Of a DNA stretch of 24,203 bases, positions 1 through 5,642 are shown piece after piece (position 1 is the first letter of the stretch; each line of letters opens with the position of its first letter). Origin of the DNA: an uncultured Clostridia bacterium (GTDB taxonomy: Bacteria > Bacillota > Clostridia > Christensenellales > Borkfalkiaceae); contig CANRAI010000007.1 in NCBI GenBank assembly GCA_947628555.1, positions 1 to 24,203 on the forward strand, written 5' to 3'. The notes under the pieces are model-generated. The model was not told the origin of the DNA. It saw only the letters and a program-made list of their open reading frames with translations, and searched no databases. A program made the translations under genes and the position numbers.

Positions 1-63
1 GAGCTCGAATCCCCAGCCTTTGGTTCCGTAGACCAACGCTCTATCCAATTGAGCTAACAGCGC
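1..63 (-). tRNA. tRNA-Arg(ACG), 3' end cut by window edge
   Basis: Read on the minus strand, the acceptor strand GCGCTGT is followed by TAGCTC, a D-loop AATTGGAT, and an anticodon stem-loop TTGGT-CTACGGA-ACCAA whose central triplet is ACG, reading CGN arginine codons after A34 deamination. The T-arm begins (GGATTCGAG) but the gene runs off the window at base 1, so the acceptor 3' strand and the CCA end are not visible. The 5' end is set at base 63 from the acceptor and D-arm spacing. Confidence 0.93.
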
Positions 64-145
64 ATAGTTATTAAATTATTTGCCTTTTCGTAAGGCGTAA
101 GTTTGCCGCACCGAAAAGTCCGCGCCCCCGACCGACAGCCTAAAC

Positions 146-174
146 ATTATATAAAATATATCCCGCTTTGTCAA
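146..174 (-). promoter_or_regulatory. Consensus sigma-A promoter, probably for tRNA-Arg
   Basis: On the minus strand a perfect -35 TTGACA (169-174) is separated by exactly 17 bases from a perfect -10 TATAAT (146-151). The predicted start lies near base 139, about 75 bases before the mature tRNA-Arg 5' end. No other minus-strand gene lies between, so it most likely drives the tRNA. Confidence 0.8.
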
Positions 175-196
175 CCGTTTTTTAAAATTTTTTATA

Positions 197-231
197 CCGC
201 GCCGCGCGGCCGTTTCGGGCGCGCGGCGCGG
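197..231 (-). terminator. Very GC-rich hairpin after the split membrane protein gene
   Basis: The arms CCGCGCCGCGCG (197-208) and CGCGCGGCGCGG (220-231) are perfectly complementary over 12 bp around an 11-base centre that can pair further. It lies 21 bases past the stop codon at 253, where a terminator would be expected. On the minus strand it is followed by an A/T-rich run rather than a clean U-tract, so efficiency is uncertain. Confidence 0.6.
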
Positions 232-252
232 GTCAACTCGGGAAAATTATTT

Positions 253-933
253 CTATTCTTCGGAATTTTCGTCCTGCGAGGAATTGAACGAACTTGCGCC
301 TATAAACGATTCCTCCGCGTCCTCAATAACCCTTTTCACAAGCCCCTTTTCGATAAGCGCCATTGTGCCGTTGTAGGGCTCGTAATAATCTACGGGTTCG
401 CGGCCGGTTTTATGCGTGCCCAGCTTTTTGAACACTTCGGCTATAAGTTCCGTCGCATAACGCACGCGTTTGTCGCTTTTAATGCGATAGAGGGCGGGCG
501 TGTCGGCAAACATGGAAATTTCCGCGGCGTCCTCCACTCCGTACTTGCTTTCCGCATAGTCGCTTGGGTTAAGCGCAAGATACAGGCACAACGTTTTGCC
601 TTTTATGAAAAATTTGGCGGCGGGGTTTTTCTTATACGAAAAGCTTTCGTACTTCCAGCTTATTCTGTTTGTGGCGTTTTCATAGGAAAGAATTTCGTTT
701 TTCAGCTTACCGTACCACTCTTTCAGCTTATCGTCCGACTGTATAAGCCTTGCGCGGAAACTGCGATTATATCGCATCGAATTGCGCTCGTCCCCGAAGA
801 GCACGGTTTCGTCCGCGACGGGCGGGGCAATAAGCGCCATATACGACTCCGCGTCGCCCGCAAGCGCAAGCTCACCCTCCACGGTAGGAACAGGCTCGTC
901 GTCGGCGGCGGAATATTCTTCTTGGGCGTCGTC
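253..933 (-). pseudogene. C-terminal domain of a split acidic-linker protein, downstream of an in-frame TAG
   Basis: This stretch is open from directly after the TAG at 934-936 to a stop at 253-255, in the same frame as the upstream membrane segment. It encodes an acidic linker (DDAQEEYSAADDEP) and then a domain of about 150 residues with a charged motif (NRSFRARLIQSDDKLKEWY) and a conserved-looking core (FFIKGKTLCLYLALNP). The core resembles uncharacterised Clostridia proteins in which an N-terminal membrane helix and this domain form one chain; that comparison is from memory. If the TAG stops translation, restart is possible: GTG at 882 has no ribosome binding site, but ATG at 840 follows GGAG (847-850 on the minus strand) with a six-base spacer. 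The product may therefore be a soluble protein of about 195 residues or part of a broken gene. Function unknown. Confidence 0.65.
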
Positions 934-1206
934 CTAAGTATCGTCTTTGTGGCCGCCGCCGTGCTCATCATCCCCTTTGCCCGCGCCCGTCGTTTGGGAA
1001 TTTTGCCCGGGCTTTTCCCCTTCGGACGGCAAATCCCTGTAAATTATAATAGGGTCTTTCTTTTTTGCCGCCTTTAAACCCTTTGAGAGTCTTACGACGG
1101 CGATAATCAGTATTATTACGAGTATGTACAACACGGCAAGCATGATAACCACCGCCCACTGAAATACCGACAGTTCGAACGGCAAGATATCCTTTAAAAA
1201 TGGCAT
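934..1206 (-). CDS. Short single-pass membrane protein, N-terminal half of a split gene
   Basis: The 90-residue product starts after a strong AGGAGG ribosome binding site five bases upstream. Residues about 15-40 form one hydrophobic segment (WAVVIMLAVLYILVIILIIAVV), followed by a basic patch (KGLKAAKKK, cytoplasmic by the positive-inside rule) and a hydrophilic, Asp/Gly/His-rich tail. The frame ends with TAG at 934-936 and continues open in the same frame into the domain encoded at 253-933. The ancestral protein was therefore probably one bitopic protein of about 317 residues with a cytoplasmic C-terminal domain. A promoter lies about 70 bases upstream. Function is not recognised. Confidence 0.7.
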   Translation of the reverse strand: MPFLKDILPFELSVFQWAVVIMLAVLYILVIILIIAVVRLSKGLKAAKKKDPIIIYRDLPSEGEKPGQNSQTTGAGKGDDEHGGGHKDDT

Positions 1207-1274
1207 AAATTCCTCCTATGACCGCCGCTTATCCCAATATTGCCGCGTTGCCTTGCGGACAGCCTTACCGTTTC

Positions 1275-1304
1275 ATTTTACTATTTTAACCGATTGCAAG
1301 TCAA
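1275..1304 (-). promoter_or_regulatory. Promoter of the split membrane protein gene
   Basis: On the minus strand, -35 TTGACT (1299-1304) and -10 TAAAAT (1275-1280) are 18 bases apart. The predicted start leaves a leader of roughly 60 bases before the AGGAGG site and ATG at 1206. The upstream signals are intact even though the gene carries an in-frame stop. Confidence 0.65.
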
Positions 1305-1373
1305 GCGTTTGAATGAACGGTCAGAATTTTAAAAATTCAGACGCTTTTAAGAAATGAAAACGTATGAATAAAT

Positions 1374-1406
1374 CGGCGGCGGGCGCGTAATTTGCGCCCG
1401 CCGCCG
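1374..1406 (-). terminator. GC-rich hairpin downstream of cyuA
   Basis: A perfect 13-bp stem (CGGCGGCGGGCGC with GCGCCCGCCGCCG) encloses a seven-base loop. It lies 46 bases past the cyuA stop codon on the minus strand and is followed there by ATTTATTC, a weak U-tract. Confidence 0.6.
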
Positions 1407-1452
1407 CTTAAAAGCCGCTTAGAAAGCCACCGCTTAATATTTATAGAAATTA

Positions 1453-2733
1453 TTATTTACAGTTTTGAATCATAAGACGGATAATTTCTTTATCGGTCTG
1501 GCGCATGCCATTGCGCGCGATATCGCCGACGTTGGCGATAGTTTTCTCCACACAGTCACCCAAAATACCGTCGCCGCACGGGAAAGAAGAGCCGTTCCTG
1601 CTCATCTCCATTCCTATAAGCCCCGCCTCAACCGAAGAAGCGATTTTGGCGGCGCAGCTTGCCTTTGCGCCGTCGCAGAACAAGCCCGAATTTATGGCGA
1701 GCGCATTAGCTATGGCACAGGAAATTTCTTTAAGCCCGCCGCCGTACAAATAGCAAATGCCCGCGCCCGCGCCGCAACCCGCGCTGACCGCGCCGCAATA
1801 AGCCGAAAGTCTGCCGATGCCTGACTTCAAATGTATAGTTACAAGGTCGGAAACGGCTATGGCGCGTATCATCTTTTCGCGGCTTACGCCGAGGTGTTCG
1901 GCAAAGGTTATTACGGGAAGGGAAGCCGTCATCCCCTGATTGCCGCTGCCAGAAACTATTACAACGGGCAAACTGCAACCGTTCATCCTCGCGTCCGAAC
2001 CCGCGGCTGCCCTCGCCTTTGCGCGGTTATATACGCTGTCACCGAAGGATTTTAATAGAATTTTGCCCACTCTTGCGCCATAATCGTTTTTAAGCCCTTC
2101 GTCCGAAATGGCTGTGTTGTACTCTATTTGTCTGCCGATAAGCGGCTCGACGTCGGACATCTTCGCGCAATCGGCAAATTCTAAAATATTTTCTACCGTA
2201 ATCAGACTTCTGTCCGCACCCTGCGGCGCGGTAGTTTCGCCTTCGTCGTCCTTTTTGAGAATATCCTCTCCGTCACGGGAAATCCGCACTACGTTCGTGT
2301 GGTGTCCCGTTATCCTTACAAACGCCGAATGGCCGGCAGCACTCACCTCGACGGAAATATCGAAAATGCAGTCCGAACGCGACTGTTCCACCGAAAATTC
2401 CGTTGATTTTATGTAGGCGTAGATTGCGGGAAGGTCTTTTTCCGTAACGGAAGAAATTACCTCCAAAATCTTGTCCTCGCGCCCCGCGACTATTCCAGCC
2501 GCGGCGGCGGAAGTTACGCCTTTAAGCCCGCCCGTCCCGGGAACTACCACGCCTTTTACGTTCTTTAAAATGTTCCCGCTTACGGCGATTTTCACCTTTT
2601 CGGGGGTAAGTCCCAAAGTTTTGCGCGCCAGCGCCGCGGCATACGCTACGGCGATAGGCTCTGTACAGCCCATTGCGGGCAGCAACTCTTCTTTCAACGC
2701 TGTAAGACAGCTTTGGTAAACGATATCTTTCAT
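1453..2733 (-). CDS. cyuA: L-cysteine desulfidase / serine dehydratase-like protein (CyuA, UPF0597)
   Basis: The 426-residue product is full length for the CyuA/UPF0597 family (SDH_alpha fold). Established family chemistry is [4Fe-4S]-dependent breakdown of L-cysteine to pyruvate, ammonia and sulfide in the cytoplasm. The N-terminal motif PAMGCTEPIAVA holds Cys23, matching the active-site cysteine of archaeal cysteine desulfidase. C-terminal cysteines C313, C320, C327, C353 and C360, in the stretches AYCGAVSAGCGAGAGIC and FCDGAKASC, are candidates for cluster ligands. Glycine-rich loops (VPGTGGLKGV, SGSGNQGMT) are typical. The gene stands alone, divergent from an amidase gene, with a near-consensus promoter ending nine bases before the ATG and no Shine-Dalgarno sequence. 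Family assignment is secure; cysteine versus serine as substrate is inferred. Confidence 0.93.
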   Translation of the reverse strand: MKDIVYQSCLTALKEELLPAMGCTEPIAVAYAAALARKTLGLTPEKVKIAVSGNILKNVKGVVVPGTGGLKGVTSAAAAGIVAGREDKILEVISSVTEKDLPAIYAYIKSTEFSVEQSRSDCIFDISVEVSAAGHSAFVRITGHHTNVVRISRDGEDILKKDDEGETTAPQGADRSLITVENILEFADCAKMSDVEPLIGRQIEYNTAISDEGLKNDYGARVGKILLKSFGDSVYNRAKARAAAGSDARMNGCSLPVVIVSGSGNQGMTASLPVITFAEHLGVSREKMIRAIAVSDLVTIHLKSGIGRLSAYCGAVSAGCGAGAGICYLYGGGLKEISCAIANALAINSGLFCDGAKASCAAKIASSVEAGLIGMEMSRNGSSFPCGDGILGDCVEKTIANVGDIARNGMRQTDKEIIRLMIQNCK

Positions 2734-2742
2734 AGCACTAAA

Positions 2743-2771
2743 ATAATACTTTTTTTAACGTATTTTGTCAA
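2743..2771 (-). promoter_or_regulatory. cyuA promoter placed directly against the start codon
   Basis: On the minus strand, -35 TTGACA (2766-2771) and -10 TATTAT (2743-2748) are 17 bases apart. Only nine bases (TTTAGTGCT) separate the -10 from the ATG at 2733, so the transcript would begin within a few bases of the AUG and carry essentially no leader. No ribosome binding site is present. Confidence 0.8.
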
Positions 2772-2890
2772 TTATTTTCAGATATATGAAAATATATATT
2801 TGAAACCCGACAGCCCAGCGGACGGAATAGAATTACTTATTTCTTCCGTTTCGCGACTTGGTAATTTAACCTATTAGGCGCAACAAATCA

Positions 2891-2896
2891 TATAAT
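2891..2896 (+). promoter_or_regulatory. -10 element of the amidase gene, implying a leaderless transcript
   Basis: A perfect TATAAT ends five bases before the ATG at 2902. No good -35 is visible at 16-18 bases upstream and no Shine-Dalgarno precedes the ATG. Initiation six to seven bases past the -10 would fall on or next to the start codon. Confidence 0.5.
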
Positions 2897-2901
2897 GCGG
2901 T

Positions 2902-3390
2902 ATGAAAACAGCGGACTATGACAGACAGGCGGCGGTTGCGTATGCGCGTCGCTGGGCATTCGGGCGGAATCCCGATTATTACAATTTCAACAATATCGGC
3001 GGAGATTGCACGAATTTTGCCTCCCAATGCATTTATGCGGGCGCGAAAGTTATGAATTACACACCCACATTCGGGTGGTATTATAAATCGGTAAACGACA
3101 GAACGCCGTCATGGACGGGCGTGGAATTTCTATATGAATTTTTGGTGAACAACAAAGGCGCGGGTCCCTTTGCCGAAGAGGTTGCGCCCGATAAATTGCA
3201 GGAAGGCGATATAGTCCAGCTGGGCACTGCGACGGACGATTATTACCATTCGCCCGTCGTAACTTCCTTGCGCGGCGGACAAATTTTCGTTGCCGCCCAT
3301 ACGTTTGACGCATACGACCGCCCCCTTTCCTCCTACCGCTTTGCAAAAGCGCGCGGAATACATATTCTCGGCGTCCGAAAGGATGATTAG
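2902..3390 (+). CDS. Amidase_6 family papain-like amidase/peptidase
   Basis: The 162-residue product consists almost wholly of a putative amidase domain (Amidase_6, NlpC/P60-like papain fold). The N-terminal part YDRQAAVAYARRWAFGRNPDY is the family's helical signature. The nucleophile is probably Cys36 in GGDCTNFASQC and the catalytic His probably His116 in YYHSPVV; a later HTFDAYDRPLSSY block is also characteristic. There is no signal peptide, membrane segment or cell-wall binding repeat, so the protein is predicted to be cytoplasmic or released another way. Relatives in Clostridia are often fused to secretion signals, so this short form is minimal. The start is fixed because the conserved domain begins a few residues after Met1. 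The gene ends in TAG and is followed 125 bases later by a two-way terminator. The natural substrate is unknown. Confidence 0.88.
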   Translation: MKTADYDRQAAVAYARRWAFGRNPDYYNFNNIGGDCTNFASQCIYAGAKVMNYTPTFGWYYKSVNDRTPSWTGVEFLYEFLVNNKGAGPFAEEVAPDKLQEGDIVQLGTATDDYYHSPVVTSLRGGQIFVAAHTFDAYDRPLSSYRFAKARGIHILGVRKDD

Positions 3391-3515
3391 CCCGCCTTCA
3401 AGCGGAATGAAGATATAGTTTTGAACAGCCGATATAATTTCGTCGTATTTATCTTTATCAGCGTCAAATAACTATTTTGGAAAGCGGTTTGTATTGAATT
3501 AAAAAACGGCGTATT

Positions 3516-3555
3516 AAAAAAGCCGAGCCGAAACACAGTTTCGGCTCGGCTTTTT

Positions 3556-3556
<1 letters not shown>
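3516..3556. terminator. Bidirectional intrinsic terminator
   Basis: A 19-bp perfect stem, with A-rich left arm and T-rich right arm (AAAAAAGCCGAGCCGAAAC and its complement), encloses the loop ACA. The right arm ends in six T on the plus strand and the left arm gives six T on the minus strand. It can stop both the amidase transcript and the tRNA-Val transcript; its last base coincides with the first base of the tRNA-Val CCA end. Confidence 0.92.
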
Positions 3557-3632
<76 letters not shown>

Positions 3633-3644
3633 AAACTTTTCATA

Positions 3645-3674
3645 ATCATATCATAGTCTTAAAGTAAAAATCAA
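3645..3674 (-). promoter_or_regulatory. Promoter for tRNA-Val
   Basis: On the minus strand, -35 TTGATT (3669-3674) and -10 TATGAT (3645-3650) are 18 bases apart and end 12 bases before the tRNA 5' end. Confidence 0.6.
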
Positions 3675-3743
3675 GCGTTTTCGGGTTGCGCCGCAAAATT
3701 AAGCCGCCGTCTATAAGATTTATTCCGAACGCCGCATAATTTA

Positions 3744-3772
3744 TTGACATTTATAATTTAAAGGTTTATTAT
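3744..3772 (+). promoter_or_regulatory. Promoter for tRNA-Ala
   Basis: A perfect -35 TTGACA (3744-3749) and -10 TATTAT (3767-3772) are separated by 17 bases. The predicted start is only about four bases before the mature tRNA 5' end at 3784. Confidence 0.85.
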
Positions 3773-3783
3773 GATTTTGTTAA

Positions 3784-3859
3784 GGGGATATGGCTCAGTT
3801 GGTAGAGCGATGCGTTCGCAACGCATAGGTCGCCGGTTCGAACCCGACTATCTCCACCA
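3784..3859 (+). tRNA. tRNA-Ala(CGC), candidate island attachment site
   Basis: A 76-base cloverleaf: acceptor GGGGATA pairing with TATCTCC including the G3:U70 pair that specifies alanine, D-arm GCTCAGTTGGTAGAGC, anticodon stem-loop ATGCG-TTCGCAA-CGCAT with anticodon CGC (codon GCG), T-loop TTCGAAC, discriminator A and encoded CCA. The T-stem GCCGG/CCGAC has one C-A mismatch at positions 50-64. An AT-rich gene block with no housekeeping genes starts directly after it, as often seen where mobile DNA uses a tRNA 3' end for integration. Confidence 0.95.
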
Positions 3860-3894
3860 GCGACAGGCACTGACTTTTGTCAGTGCCTGTCGCT
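3859..3894 (+). terminator. Perfect 16-bp hairpin abutting the tRNA-Ala 3' end
   Basis: The arms AGCGACAGGCACTGAC and GTCAGTGCCTGTCGCT are exact complements around a TTTT loop, beginning at the last base of the tRNA CCA. There is no U-tract afterwards (GTGTTTGGG), so it may act as a 3' processing or transcript-stabilising hairpin or a weak terminator. Confidence 0.6.
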
Positions 3895-3988
3895 GTGTTT
3901 GGGAAAGGTAGTAAAAAGAAACTCCGCGTGGTTCGCCCAAGCAAACAAAGTTTGCGACGCTTGGCGCCATAGACGCAAAATTCTCCCT

Positions 3989-4035
3989 TTATAAAGCCCC
4001 CCAAGCCGATTACTTCGGTTTGGGGGGCTTTATAA
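3989..4035. terminator. Long bidirectional terminator at the left edge of the island
   Basis: A 21-bp stem (TTATAAAGCCCCCC... with its complement, one G-U pair) closes on a five-base loop and is followed on the plus strand by TTAGTTTTTTT. It lies 46 bases beyond the stop of the minus-strand SHOCT gene and between it and tRNA-Ala, so it probably isolates the two. Confidence 0.8.
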
Positions 4036-4081
4036 TTAGTTTTTTTAATACCTGCCAAAGCCAATTTATTAGACGAATAAT

Positions 4082-4798
4082 TTAAAATAAAAGTTCTTTC
4101 TTCTTCGTTTCGAATTCTTCAAGTGTAATTATGCCGTCATCGAGCAACTTTTTATATTTTTTAAGTTGTTCAATATTATTATCAAGCAAGTTAATTTGGT
4201 TTTCTGTTGCCACTTTCACTCGTGTAATCAATACAGAATATTCTTCTGAACCTTCAGCGGCTGTTATGATTTTAGATGTTCCGTCATTATAGTCAACTTT
4301 AAACTTATATACTCGTGTTAGTATAATCTCTTGATAATTTAATACCGCATGAAGTTTATCTGAAACTTCGGTATATGAGTCTAGAATCATAACCGATTTT
4401 ATATTATCAACCGATAACCTATATGAAACATTTTTTTGTAATTCTAACTCTCGCGCTTTTGCGAGTTGTTCTTTTGCTTTTTCCAAACGTTCAATACATA
4501 TTTTTATATTGGTTTCATCGTTTAACTTTAACCCAACAATGCACGGTTTTATTATCAAGATAATAATACTAACCCCTATTAGCAAACCTATGCCTACAAT
4601 TATTGAATAAACATAATCTTTGCCAATAATGTAAAAAAGTGCGCCAGAAGTAGCAACAAAAATTAGTATCAAAATTATACCAACAACAAGAAAAGATTTA
4701 TTGAATTTATCTTGTTGTTTTTTGTATTTTACTTTTTCTTCATCAGATAAAGAATTATAAATGCTTTCTACGTTTGCATCAAATTTGTGCTCTTTCAT
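4082..4798 (-). CDS. Two-helix membrane protein with C-terminal SHOCT domain
   Basis: The 238-residue product has a charged cytoplasmic N-terminus, two membrane helices (about residues 34-55 and 63-85), a helical stretch rich in Glu/Lys/Ala, a probable beta-rich middle (VSYRLSVDNIKSVMILDSY to TSKIITAAEGSEEY), and a C-terminal SHOCT domain (about residues 211-237, LKKYKKLLDDGIITLEEFE). SHOCT is a short helical hairpin found at the ends of many bacterial and phage membrane proteins and is thought to mediate oligomerisation or protein contact. The gene is AT-rich and has AGGAG before the ATG. Its promoter overlaps a palindrome that is a candidate operator for the divergent XRE regulator. Exact role unknown; an immunity, membrane-stress or signalling part is possible. 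Confidence 0.8.
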   Translation of the reverse strand: MKEHKFDANVESIYNSLSDEEKVKYKKQQDKFNKSFLVVGIILILIFVATSGALFYIIGKDYVYSIIVGIGLLIGVSIIILIIKPCIVGLKLNDETNIKICIERLEKAKEQLAKARELELQKNVSYRLSVDNIKSVMILDSYTEVSDKLHAVLNYQEIILTRVYKFKVDYNDGTSKIITAAEGSEEYSVLITRVKVATENQINLLDNNIEQLKKYKKLLDDGIITLEEFETKKKELLF

Positions 4799-4832
4799 AC
4801 CTTTTTACTCCTGTGAACAATGTTTTGACTAT

Positions 4833-4861
4833 ATTATAGCATAATCTATGGTTATACGCAA
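4833..4861 (-). promoter_or_regulatory. Promoter of the SHOCT gene
   Basis: On the minus strand, -10 TATAAT (4833-4838) lies 17 bases from -35 TTGCGT (4856-4861). The -35 lies inside the inverted repeat TATGGTT-N6-AACCATA, so a protein bound there would block RNA polymerase. Confidence 0.72.
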
Positions 4862-4866
4862 CCATA
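4847..4866. promoter_or_regulatory. Candidate operator for the divergent XRE regulator
   Basis: TATGGTT (4847-4853) and AACCATA (4860-4866) form a perfect inverted repeat with a six-base spacer. A further half-site AACCATA occurs at 4904-4910, just before the ribosome binding site of the XRE gene. The two AACCATATT copies sit in longer direct repeats ending AGTAAAA. This arrangement suits a small dimeric repressor controlling both itself and the SHOCT gene. Confidence 0.55.
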
Positions 4867-4923
4867 TTCAAGTAAAAATATCTGTTAGTTTATTGTCACA
4901 CATAACCATATTGGAGTAAAACA

Positions 4924-5169
4924 ATGATAACAGATGTAAACCATGCACTTTCGCTAAGGATTCAAGAATTATTGACACAAAAAAATATGACACGCTACCG
5001 CCTGGCAATAAATAGCGGGGTAAATCATTCTACTCTTAAAAATATAATTCATGAAACAGTGAAAGATAATTTACTTTCTACTACAATTTTGATTGCACGC
5101 GGATTTGATATGTCTATAAGTGAATTTTTGGATAGTCCACTGTTTTCAGAAGAAAATTTAAACATATAA
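4924..5169 (+). CDS. XRE-family HTH transcriptional regulator
   Basis: The 81-residue product is a single lambda-repressor-like (XRE) helix-turn-helix domain: helix 1 LSLRIQELLTQKNM, helices 2-3 TRYRLAINSGVNHSTLKNII, helices 4-5 LLSTTILIARGFDMSISEFLD. The tail FLDSPLF is characteristic of the stand-alone XRE regulators common in Bacillota accessory DNA. GGAG at 4913-4916 lies seven bases before the ATG. It faces the SHOCT gene across a 125-base region with palindromic half-sites, suggesting autoregulation and repression of the neighbour. Immediately downstream is the remnant of a second XRE gene, so the locus was probably duplicated or rearranged. Confidence 0.87.
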   Translation: MITDVNHALSLRIQELLTQKNMTRYRLAINSGVNHSTLKNIIHETVKDNLLSTTILIARGFDMSISEFLDSPLFSEENLNI

Positions 5170-5197
5170 AAAGCAACTTTAAAATATAGATTAAAAG

Positions 5198-5341
5198 AGC
5201 AGTAGTATTTTCATCCTATGGTTTGGAATTACATTAAAAGACTTTTTTATTGTAAGCGAAAACATAGAAGAAGCCACCGCAATGTCAAACTTAACACCTC
5301 GGCAAAAAAATCTTCTAATTGAATTTTTGAAAAGTTTATAA
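5198..5341 (+). pseudogene. Remnant of a second XRE regulator (C-terminal half only)
   Basis: An open stretch with no usable start codon translates as SSIFILWFGITLKDFF...EATAMSNLTPRQKNLLIEFLKSL and ends in TAA. The FGITLKDFF segment aligns with FDMSISEFL of the upstream intact XRE gene. The tail resembles the LTPEQ...LLNFLKSL ending seen in larger members of the family (recalled, not searched). The DNA-binding N-terminal half is absent, so it looks like a decayed or recombined copy. A terminator follows five bases later. Confidence 0.6.
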
Positions 5342-5345
5342 AAGT

Positions 5346-5377
5346 AAAAGCAGTTCAATCTTTTCGAACTGCTTTTT
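5346..5377 (+). terminator. Intrinsic terminator after the XRE region
   Basis: The stem AAAAGCAGTTC (5346-5356) pairs with GAACTGCTTTT (5366-5376) around a nine-base loop and ends in a run of five T on the plus strand. It separates the regulator from the following gene pair. Confidence 0.85.
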
Positions 5378-5450
5378 CTATTAAAAGTGTTTAAGAATTA
5401 TAATTTTGATTTATATACTATATGGAATAATAACTATTTAGGAAAATATA

Positions 5451-5642
5451 ATGGAAGTTTGGTCTTTAGTATTTGCAGGTATCAGTGCTGCCGCAGCTGT
5501 TGTTTCGGCGATAACTTCAATTATCGCGAAAAAAGAGCTTAAGCAACTAAAAAACAACTTAAATAATAGTCCAATGACGTTATCATCAGAAGACAATAAG
5601 GGGAATTTGGTTGGTATTAACAATGGAGAAATTAATAGGTAA
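5451..5642 (+). CDS. Small membrane-anchored peptide overlapping the next gene
   Basis: The 63-residue product begins with one hydrophobic helix (about residues 4-26, SLVFAGISAAAAVVSAITSII), then a Lys-rich amphipathic stretch (AKKELKQLKNNLNN) and a polar tail (GNLVGINNGEINR). AGGA lies seven bases before the ATG. Its last 32 bases overlap the next ORF (20 if that ORF starts at ATG 5623) in the +1 frame, so the two are either translationally coupled or normally joined by a frameshift. It resembles the single-pass N-termini that anchor defence and phage-response proteins to the membrane, but the peptide itself is not recognised. Confidence 0.7.
   Translation: MEVWSLVFAGISAAAAVVSAITSIIAKKELKQLKNNLNNSPMTLSSEDNKGNLVGINNGEINR

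Noticed and set aside
934..936. TAG read as an amino acid (codon reassignment or programmed readthrough)
   Set aside because: TAG is the natural end of the amidase gene and of the downstream domain here, and no readthrough signal is visible after the codon; a nonsense change or sequencing error is simpler.
103..1077. Long plus-strand frame of 324 codons opposite the split membrane protein
   Set aside because: Begins inside the minus-strand promoter region, covers a terminator hairpin, and has the Arg/Phe/Val-rich composition of an antisense shadow in GC-biased DNA.
3795..4064. Minus-strand 89-codon frame covering tRNA-Ala and the terminator
   Set aside because: Its end reads VGFEPATYALRTHRSTN, the well-known false translation of tRNA antisense DNA; it also covers a terminator hairpin.
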